Origin: Kiritimatiellia bacterium
GTDB lineage: Bacteria > Verrucomicrobiota > Kiritimatiellia > RFP12 > UBA1067
Reading direction: 5' to 3'
Assembly: GCA_017405115.1 (NCBI GenBank)
Contig: JAFRBA010000107.1
Span: 3,662-67,661 of the forward strand
Length of the DNA stretch: 64,000 bases
Under the pieces are notes generated by a model. That model saw only the letters and a program-made list of their open reading frames with translations, did not search any database and had not been told where the DNA came from. The position numbers were made by a program, and so were the translations under genes. Below, piece after piece: positions 58,770 through 64,000 of the stretch. Every line of letters begins with the position of its first letter. The first letter of the stretch is position 1.

Positions 58770-59247
58770 GTCCGGAAAGACCTTCGGAGAGTGCTGCGGT
58801 CCCATCATCGCCGGCACTGCGAGGGCCGAGACCGCAGAGGCACTCATGCGCGCGCGCTATGCGTCGTATGTCACCGGAGACGTCGACTTCCTCAGGTCCA
58901 GCGCCACCAAGGAGGTGCAGAAGGAGTTTGACGAGGCGACGTCCAAGGCGTGGAGCGAAGCCGCCAGGTGGCACGGCCTCGAGATCCTGCGCACGGAGCG
59001 CGGCGGCCACGGCGACACCGACGGCGTGGTCGAGTTCCGCGCCCTCTACACCGCGAACGGCGAGTTCTGCAACCACCACGAGGTGTCGAAGTTCGTGCGC
59101 GAGCAGGACGGCTGGAAGTTCTCCGACGGTGATCTCGTGAAGGAGAAGCCGGAGGTGCGCGAGGGGCCCAAGATCGGCCGAAACGACCTCTGCCCCTGCG
59201 GCAGCGGCAGGAAGTACAAGAAGTGCTGCGGGCGCGGCAAGGTCTGA
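58741..59247 (+). CDS. YchJ-like protein with two SEC-C zinc motifs
   Basis: A 168-residue protein that overlaps the lnt end by 29 bases in another frame. Zinc motifs of the SEC-C type lie at both ends ([14 protein letters not shown] at 7-20 and [15 protein letters not shown] near the C-terminus). The middle NTF2-like region ([29 protein letters not shown]) matches the YchJ/UPF0225 family. Its function is not established; SEC-C motifs in SecA bind zinc and SecB. Confidence 0.8.
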   Translation: MKNEDTCPCKSGKTFGECCGPIIAGTARAETAEALMRARYASYVTGDVDFLRSSATKEVQKEFDEATSKAWSEAARWHGLEILRTERGGHGDTDGVVEFRALYTANGEFCNHHEVSKFVREQDGWKFSDGDLVKEKPEVREGPKIGRNDLCPCGSGRKYKKCCGRGKV

Positions 59248-59251
59248 AGAC

Positions 59252-59794
59252 GTGAGCAGCAACCCCGATTTCGACAGGTGGTACGCCGCGAAGAGCGCGC
59301 GGTTCCTGCTGGAGCCCAGGCACAGGCTTGAGACCTTCGGGAACACGCTCGTGAACTACCACCTCATCTCCGAGCTGTCCGACCACCCCGGCAAGATCCG
59401 CATACGCGAGGGCAGGCTCGAGGCGCACCAGCCGCGCGTGATCGCGCCGCGCCTCGTGCCGCCGGAGATGGAGGGGTTCGGCGAGGAGGCGCGCGAGTAC
59501 TTCGAGTTCCTCAGGCAGACAGAGGAGAGGCTTCGCATACTGCAGTACGGCTACCACCTGAAGAGCGACAACTTCTCCGAGCAGATCGTGACCGACAGGC
59601 TCTCCGTCGTGACGGAGCGGGTGAAGGCCGAGGTCGTGGCCTCCCGGGACGAGTTCGCCGCGGTCATCCAGGGCGTGGACGAGCCGTGGGACGTCGCGCT
59701 GGTCGAGCTGTGGCTCCGCGAGATCCGCCGCAGCGCGGGGACGAACATTCGTGAGCTTGACGAGAAGGGGTTGCTTTATGGATCGAATGACTAA
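59252..59794 (+). CDS. Conserved hypothetical protein
   Basis: A 180-residue soluble, charged protein starting at GTG 59252 (MSSNPDFDRWYAAKSARFLL). I do not recognise the family. Features include PRLVPPEMEGFGEEAREYFE and a predicted helical region QTEERLRILQYGYHLKSDNF. It overlaps parA by 17 bases and follows the YchJ-like gene by 4 bp, so it is probably translated with them. A chromosome-related role is only a neighbourhood guess. Confidence 0.6.
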   Translation: MSSNPDFDRWYAAKSARFLLEPRHRLETFGNTLVNYHLISELSDHPGKIRIREGRLEAHQPRVIAPRLVPPEMEGFGEEAREYFEFLRQTEERLRILQYGYHLKSDNFSEQIVTDRLSVVTERVKAEVVASRDEFAAVIQGVDEPWDVALVELWLREIRRSAGTNIRELDEKGLLYGSND

Positions 59795-60683
59795 GACGAT
59801 CGCGATTGCGAACCAGAAGGGCGGCGTGGGCAAGACAACCACGGTGGTGAACCTTGCGGCGGCGTTGGCCGCGCGGCACCGTTCGGTGCTGGTGGTGGAC
59901 CTCGACCCGCAGGCGCACGCGACCCTCGGCCTCGGGCTCGAGAAGCAGCCCGGCGTGTCGATGTACGCCGTGCTCGCGGCCGGGCGCGACATCGCCGACG
60001 TCATACAGCCGACGAAGTGGAACAACCTCAACGTGATACCGTCGGAGGTGGACCTCGCCGGCGCCGAGCTGGAGTTCGGCGCGCGCCCCGACCGCCTCGA
60101 GATGATACGCGACGCGCTCGCGCCTGTCAAGGCGTCGGGCGCGTTCGACTACATCATCCTCGACTGCCCGCCGTCGCTCGGCATCGTGATGACCGCCGCG
60201 CTTGTCGCGACGGACGGGGTGCTGATACCGATCCAGGCGGAATTCCTTGCGATGGACGGGCTTGCGCTCATCACCGGGTCGATAGACCGCATCCGCCGCG
60301 GCCCGAATCCGTCGCTCGACCTGAACGGCATCGTCTTCACGATGGTGAACCCCGCCACGAGGCTCACGCAGGACGTGATGTCCGAGGTGCGCGGGCACTT
60401 CGGCGACCGCGTCTACGAGACCCTGATCCCGCGCAACGTGCGCGTCTCCGAGGCCCCGTCGATGGGCACGCCCGTCGTCTACCTCGACCCGCGCTCCAAG
60501 GGCGCCGAGGCGTACAAGGCCTTCGCATGGGAGTTCATGGCGAAGAACCCGACGCGCTTCGCGCCGCCGAAGCATCCGCATCCCGCTCCGGCCGCGCACG
60601 AGGAGAAGCCCAATGAAGCTCAGCGTGATAGTCCCGGCGCACCGCGCGGAGGCGACGCTCCCCCGGACGCTCCGGTCGCTTGA
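59778..60683 (+). CDS. parA: ParA/Soj-type chromosome partitioning ATPase
   Basis: A 301-residue deviant Walker ATPase (KGGVGKTT at 14-21, VLVVDLDPQAHATLGLGLE, DYIILDCPPSLG). VRVSEAPSMGTPVVYLDPRS is typical of Soj proteins. ParA dimers bind DNA and move ParB-parS complexes. The expected parB does not follow; a glycosyltransferase does, overlapping the last 71 bases. The C-terminal tail after NPTRFAPPKHPHP is Pro/Ala/Glu-rich and not conserved. ATG 59787 is an alternative start. Confidence 0.85.
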   Translation: MDRMTKTIAIANQKGGVGKTTTVVNLAAALAARHRSVLVVDLDPQAHATLGLGLEKQPGVSMYAVLAAGRDIADVIQPTKWNNLNVIPSEVDLAGAELEFGARPDRLEMIRDALAPVKASGAFDYIILDCPPSLGIVMTAALVATDGVLIPIQAEFLAMDGLALITGSIDRIRRGPNPSLDLNGIVFTMVNPATRLTQDVMSEVRGHFGDRVYETLIPRNVRVSEAPSMGTPVVYLDPRSKGAEAYKAFAWEFMAKNPTRFAPPKHPHPAPAAHEEKPNEAQRDSPGAPRGGDAPPDAPVA

Positions 60684-61515
60684 GGCGGCGGCGGCCGGGC
60701 TTGACGTCGAGACGGTCCTCGTCCGGGACGACGAGGGTAGGGGTCTTTCCTGGGCCCGCAACAGGGGCCTTGAACGCGCCACGGGCGACGCGGTCTTCTT
60801 CGTAGACGCTGACGACACCGTAAGGGATGGTTTCTTCAGGCGGCTCTCCGGGCTGCTGGACTCCTCCGGGGCGGACTTCGTGCTCTCGTCCTTCGACTAC
60901 TCGCCGCTCAAGCGCGAGTACAACCTCTCCGGCAACGCCGCGATCCGCGAGGCGATGCTGCCCGCGTTCTTCGGCTATTCGTTCGAGGACGTGCGCAGGT
61001 GGAACCGCGGGGGCGCGCTCGGGGCCGGGCGCGAGCAGGGCAGCGTCTGCAGGTGCGCGTTCCGGCGGGATTTCCTCGAGCGGCACGCGATTCGCTTCGA
61101 CGAGGGCCTGAGGCTCTACGAGGACTCGCCGTTCGTGGCGGAGTGCGCGGCCCGCGCCGAGAGGGTCGCCTCGATGCCGGACGTCCTGTACGACTACGTC
61201 CCCGGCCCCGGCGGGATCCTCGCGACGTCGCTCGGGTCCGAGCGATACTGGGACTACAAGTTCGCGGCGATCGCGAACCGCAAGGCGATCGCGGAGCGCG
61301 TCGGCGGCGGGGTGATGCTGTTCTTCGCGGCAAGCGCGGTGTTCTCGGCGCTCGAGCTCCTGAAGGCCCGGCGCGACTGGCGGCGGTATGCCGAGGACCC
61401 GTTCGTGGCGGAGTCGATCCGTGCGTTTCCGTGCTCTTTGCGTCATCCGCTCGCCGCCGCCGCCGTCGCGTTCCTGCGCATGCAGGTCGGCGACAAGTCC
61501 CATCTTACCAGTTAA
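60613..61515 (+). CDS. Family 2 glycosyltransferase
   Basis: A 300-residue GT-A enzyme starting MKLSVIVPAHRAEATLPRTL, with the metal-binding motif VDADD (D65, D67) and LSWARNRGLERATGDAVFFV. It probably transfers a sugar to a cell-envelope acceptor. The gene overlaps the parA end by 71 bases, which is long and suggests the parA tail arose by extension. Domains beyond residue 110 are less conserved. The acceptor is unknown. Confidence 0.82.
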   Translation: MKLSVIVPAHRAEATLPRTLRSLEAAAAGLDVETVLVRDDEGRGLSWARNRGLERATGDAVFFVDADDTVRDGFFRRLSGLLDSSGADFVLSSFDYSPLKREYNLSGNAAIREAMLPAFFGYSFEDVRRWNRGGALGAGREQGSVCRCAFRRDFLERHAIRFDEGLRLYEDSPFVAECAARAERVASMPDVLYDYVPGPGGILATSLGSERYWDYKFAAIANRKAIAERVGGGVMLFFAASAVFSALELLKARRDWRRYAEDPFVAESIRAFPCSLRHPLAAAAVAFLRMQVGDKSHLTS

Positions 61516-61649
61516 TACATCGACGACGCTCCCGAACACATTCAAGTGCGGATGGATTCTTTTACGGCGAGCAACCGCCCGCCGGCTTACGAACGCCGCG
61601 CAGTTACGCGGCGAAAAGAAAAAAGTTGTTTTTACCAGTTCCGCACCCC

Positions 61650-61759
61650 CCCTCATCCTCCTTGCTTTCTCTTCCCTGCGCTGACGCGCAAGGATGGAAA
61701 GCCACGCCTTTAGACAATGCCCGAAAATTTCACCTGAAATTTACAGTTGCTGACCCTTT
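61650..61759. repeat. 110-bp direct repeat, left copy
   Basis: Identical to 63232-63341. It begins CCCTCATCCTCCTTGCTTTC and ends ACAGTTGCTGACCCTTT. The two copies bracket the PD-(D/E)XK-type gene at 62024. Confidence 0.9.
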
Positions 61760-61957
61760 GTGCCGGACCCTTTGTGCCGAGTCGGAAATCAACTCATGCC
61801 TTTGATGTAGTGTTCCTCCCCAATTTCTTACGGCTGGTTTCGGGTGGGGCGGAAGAGGCGGGGATGAAGGCTGCGCGAACGCGCGGCAGATATTCACAAA
61901 TCTTCCCGAGGGTTGATATTCCAGCCCATCCTCCTTCACACACCTGTGTAAATATGG

Positions 61958-61963
61958 TACAAT
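61958..61963 (+). promoter_or_regulatory. -10 element of the PD-(D/E)XK gene
   Basis: TACAAT (AATATGGTACAATACGC) lies 60 nt before ATG 62024. An ATG at 61968 opens MSSFGGGG, which runs through the G tract and stops at 61994. Confidence 0.5.
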
Positions 61964-61979
61964 ACGCATGTCTTCCTTC

Positions 61980-61990
61980 GGGGGGGGGGG
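61980..61990 (+). repeat. 11-G homopolymer tract in the leader
   Basis: Eleven consecutive G residues lie between the promoter and the start of the gene at 62024. Such tracts slip during replication and are common phase-variation switches; assembly error is also possible. Confidence 0.7.
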
Positions 61991-62023
61991 CTGAGCTTTC
62001 GAACGGAGAGTGGATGAAACGAC

Positions 62024-62881
62024 ATGGCGAAACAAATGCAAAATAGCATGCGTAAAGCAGTTGAACCCGTCGTCGGCAAGGCGAGGGCGCGGTGTTCTGC
62101 ATACGTGATGAAGCCGGAATATCTTGCGGAGATAGAGCGCTTTCGGCTCATGGACGACGACTTCATGTCGAAGTGCCTCGAGAACGCGCCTGAGTGCATC
62201 GAGCTGATGCTGCAGATCATCCTCGGCAAGAAGGACCTGAAGGTCGTCAAGTCGCAGACCGAGTACCCGATCAAGAGCCTTCAGGGACGCGGCGTCCGCT
62301 TCGACGTGTTCGCGCGGGATTCGAAGGGCAGGGAATACGACATCGAGATCCAGCGTGCCGACAGAGGCGCGGAGCCGAAGCGTGCGCGATACAATTCCGC
62401 GCTGATGGACGCGAACGCGCTCAAGTCCGGCGAGGACGTCGGAAAACTTCGCGATACGTATGTCATCTTCATCACCGAGAACGATGTGATGAAACGCGGG
62501 CAGGACGTGTACGTGTTCGACCGCGTGGACAGGAAGTCAGGCCTTGGTCTTGGTGACGGCGCTTGCATCGTCTACGTCAATGGAATGTGGCGCGGCAACG
62601 ATGCATTGGGTCGTCTTATGCACGACTTCAACTGTAGCGATGCCGAAGACATGAAATTAGACATTCTCAAGAGACAAGTCAGTAGGTTCAAGAATTCAGA
62701 AGAAGGGAGGCGCAGCATGTGCAAGGCAATGGAAAGGATCGAAGCTCGCGGTGAGCGCAAGAATATGCTTGCGACGGCGAAGCGGATGCTGAAGGATGGT
62801 ATTCTTGCATTGAAGGACATTGCAAGGTACTCTGGCCTTTCGCTTGCGCAGGTCAAGAAGCTTCAGGCCGCGATGGCATAG
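62024..62881 (+). CDS. Rpn/YhgA-like PD-(D/E)XK nuclease-family transposase protein
   Basis: A 285-residue protein with the nuclease core D94 (VRFDVFARD) and E108-x-Q110 (YDIEIQRAD), and the family sequence GRGVRFDVFARDSKGREY. The helical C-terminus (RKNMLATAKRMLKDGILALK, IARYSGLSLAQVKKLQ) is the helix-turn-helix-like tail common in these proteins. Related Rpn proteins promote RecA-independent recombination. Identical 110-bp repeats lie on both sides, so the unit may be mobile. The Shine-Dalgarno is GGAGAG, upstream at 62005. Confidence 0.75.
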   Translation: MAKQMQNSMRKAVEPVVGKARARCSAYVMKPEYLAEIERFRLMDDDFMSKCLENAPECIELMLQIILGKKDLKVVKSQTEYPIKSLQGRGVRFDVFARDSKGREYDIEIQRADRGAEPKRARYNSALMDANALKSGEDVGKLRDTYVIFITENDVMKRGQDVYVFDRVDRKSGLGLGDGACIVYVNGMWRGNDALGRLMHDFNCSDAEDMKLDILKRQVSRFKNSEEGRRSMCKAMERIEARGERKNMLATAKRMLKDGILALKDIARYSGLSLAQVKKLQAAMA

Positions 62882-62896
62882 GCACTACCAAATAAC

Positions 62897-62964
62897 CCCA
62901 TGCCCGCTGCTGTTTATGGCATCGTCGGATTGACGACGCCTCATTGCAGCGGGTGAGGGGATAT
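62897..62964. other. Long imperfect hairpin after the Rpn-type gene
   Basis: CCCC-at-GCCCGCTGC pairs with GCAGCGGG-tga-GGGG, with an inner CGTC/GACG stem. It could be an element end or a terminator without a T-run. Confidence 0.4.
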
Positions 62965-62966
62965 GC

Positions 62967-63060
62967 TATAACAATTACAGTTTTTTAACCAATGCCGTGC
63001 TGGTGACAGGCGGTGAGTCCAGTGGCGGTATCGAAAGGTATCGCCGCTGATGTTTTTTTT
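62967..63060 (+). ncRNA. Candidate small RNA with its own promoter and terminator
   Basis: TATAAC at 62967-62972 (ATGCTATAACAATTAC) would start a transcript near 62980. It would end at the strong terminator at 63021-63060, giving about 80 nt. The insert has no ORF and does not fit tRNA, 6S or SRP RNA as I know them. Existence of the RNA is inferred from the two signals. Confidence 0.4.
63021..63060 (+). terminator. Rho-independent terminator with GAAA tetraloop
   Basis: A 12-bp stem (AGTGGCGGTATC paired with GGTATCGCCGCT, with wobbles) is capped by GAAA and followed after GATG by eight T residues. Confidence 0.75.
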
Positions 63061-63400
63061 GGAGGTGTGGCGGGGGATGGGTGTAGCGTGTAGTGCCGCC
63101 TGATGCCGGTGGTGTTGGAGAAGCGCGGGGCGGGAGGGTGCGCAAGTGGCCGTCTGCTGGAACAGTTGCGGGGGATTGGGCGGAAATGCGCGTTTTACAA
63201 TGGTTTCACGGGGTCCGTCCCCACCAAGTTTCCCTCATCCTCCTTGCTTTCTCTTCCCTGCGCTGACGCGCAAGGATGGAAAGCCACGCCTTTAGACAAT
63301 GCCCGAAAATTTCACCTGAAATTTACAGTTGCTGACCCTTTTTAACTCCGGCAATTCGCGCTGCTGCATAGAAGGGCCGGTCTTCGCGGCCGGCGACCTG
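63061..63400. other. Non-coding stretch containing the right 110-bp repeat
   Basis: No convincing gene is visible. GGGGTCCGTCCCC at 63210-63222 is a small palindrome just before the right repeat. A GGCCG...CGGCC hairpin lies at about 63375-63393, immediately before the likely intron start. Confidence 0.4.
63232..63341. repeat. 110-bp direct repeat, right copy
   Basis: A perfect match to 61650-61759, 1,582 bp downstream in the same orientation. Confidence 0.9.
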
Positions 63401-64000
63401 GTGTGGGAATGACAAGCATATACAGTAAAGCATATACGGAAGGGTCTGGTACGCCAAGTCAAGCTTGGCTGAACTATCATGATGGAAGGAGCATGAATCA
63501 CAAACAAACCGAGATGTGATTAGGACGGCAGGCCGTACGAGGGGTGACCCGAATGCGGGAGTCCTGCCGGACAAAGAGGTGAGTCGCAATGCAAATGAAC
63601 CTTCTTCGTAAAGTCTCGTTACTTGAGTTCCGCGCGGCCAGCAGTTCAGACGCTGTGAAGCCGACGCCGTGCGCCCGAATCGGTTTGGGACGCGCGGGCG
63701 CGGCGGGGCATAGAAGGACGACACGCCTCGAAAGTTCAGTCAGGAACTTGGGAGACCTCGCAATAGCGAAAGCGAAGCGAGGAGTCGGACGAGGCCATAG
63801 TAGCGGGGAAGCGGGGCAATGCCCGTGGATGCGAAGGGCCTCTGCGTGAAAAAAGGGACGATGCAAATCAAATGGCGAGAAGAATAATGTCGAAAGACTG
63901 CAATAGGGGACAATCCGCTATGTGGCGGCGCGTCGGAAACCGCTCGTCCATATGGAGGAGCATCCATCGGAATCAATGTGAAACGGAGCCGAGGGGCGAA
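63401..64000 (+). mobile_element. Probable group II intron, 5' part (continues past the window)
   Basis: From GTGTGGGAAT at 63401 the sequence is highly structured and has no long conserved ORF. The segment CGAGGAGTCGGACGAGGCCA followed by TAGTAGCGGGGAAGCGGGG (63778-63820), and the preceding TCAGTCAGGAACTTGGGAGA, resemble the region ahead of the reverse transcriptase in bacterial group II introns. GTGTG is a usual intron 5' end. The maturase gene would lie beyond base 64000. The 5' boundary is approximate. Confidence 0.45.

Larger units (their letters stand above)
61516..62023. other. Intergenic region with repeat, promoter and poly-G tract
   Basis: No gene is supported in this 508-bp stretch. 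It holds the left 110-bp direct repeat (61650-61759), a tandem GGACCCTTTGTGCC pair just after it, a -10 element (TACAAT 61958-61963) and an 11-G run (61980-61990). Confidence 0.6.

Noticed and set aside
62967..63060. SRP RNA, 6S RNA or a tRNA
   Set aside because: The characteristic SRP GGAAGCAGCC apex, the long 6S double hairpin and a tRNA cloverleaf are all missing.
63589..63849. 86-codon ORF in the probable intron
   Set aside because: Low-complexity Arg/Ala translation with no reverse transcriptase motif; better explained as structured intron RNA.

Overview
The window is GC-rich bacterial chromosome from a Gram-negative organism (it has apolipoprotein N-acyltransferase and secreted hydrolases with signal peptides). 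Several traits point to the PVC superphylum, most likely a Kiritimatiellota/Verrucomicrobiota-type polysaccharide degrader: DUF4838 proteins, LamG/beta-strand-repeat secreted proteins, XylR-type regulators and a histidine kinase with a beta-rich periplasmic sensor. The taxonomic call is inference from gene content.

Region 1 (1-30.7 kb) is a uronate/polysaccharide utilisation locus. It holds a tartrate/malate dehydrogenase-like enzyme, an SDR fructuronate reductase (UxuB/YjmF type), a XylR-type regulator divergent from an MFS transporter, a second SDR, KDPG aldolase, an enolase-superfamily sugar-acid dehydratase, three related clan GH-A glycosidase modules, three DUF4838 (alpha-glucuronidase-like) units, a large LamG protein, a GH28 protein, mannonate dehydratase (UxuA) and a GH36-type alpha-galactosidase. 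Together these would release uronic acids and other sugars outside the cytoplasm, import them and convert them through mannonate/KDG to KDPG. No SusC/SusD pair, uronate isomerase or KDG kinase is visible. Two gene fusions (regulator plus glycosidase; DUF4838 plus DUF4838) look like products of lost gene boundaries.

Region 2 (30.7-39.6 kb) is the S10-spc ribosomal protein operon from rpsJ to rplO, with a structured leader that contains a terminator-like hairpin. L29 and L30 are missing from their usual places and secY does not follow rplO.

Region 3 (39.6-53.8 kb) is accessory, partly lower-GC DNA. It contains an AAA ATPase preceded by 23-bp tandem repeats, a NarL-type two-component system, a DUF3791-DUF3990-DUF3791 module bracketed by a 22-bp direct repeat, two secreted proteins, an SGNH-hydrolase pseudogene, a cluster of two glutamate-cysteine-ligase-like genes plus a class II amidotransferase, LarE, and a four-helix-bundle/zinc-ribbon gene embedded in short-word repeats.

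Region 4 (53.9-61.5 kb) is housekeeping: bioB, a U32 peptidase, lnt, a YchJ-like SEC-C protein, an unknown protein, parA and a glycosyltransferase. Region 5 (61.5-64 kb) is mobile: a PD-(D/E)XK/Rpn-type gene bracketed by a perfect 110-bp direct repeat, a candidate small RNA, and the 5' part of a probable group II intron that runs off the window.

A theme across the window is a -10-like hexamer (often GGTATAAT or GATATAAT) lying about 7 nt before an ATG. That ATG either starts the gene itself (leaderless mRNA) or starts a 7-16 codon mini-ORF whose stop overlaps the start of the real gene.
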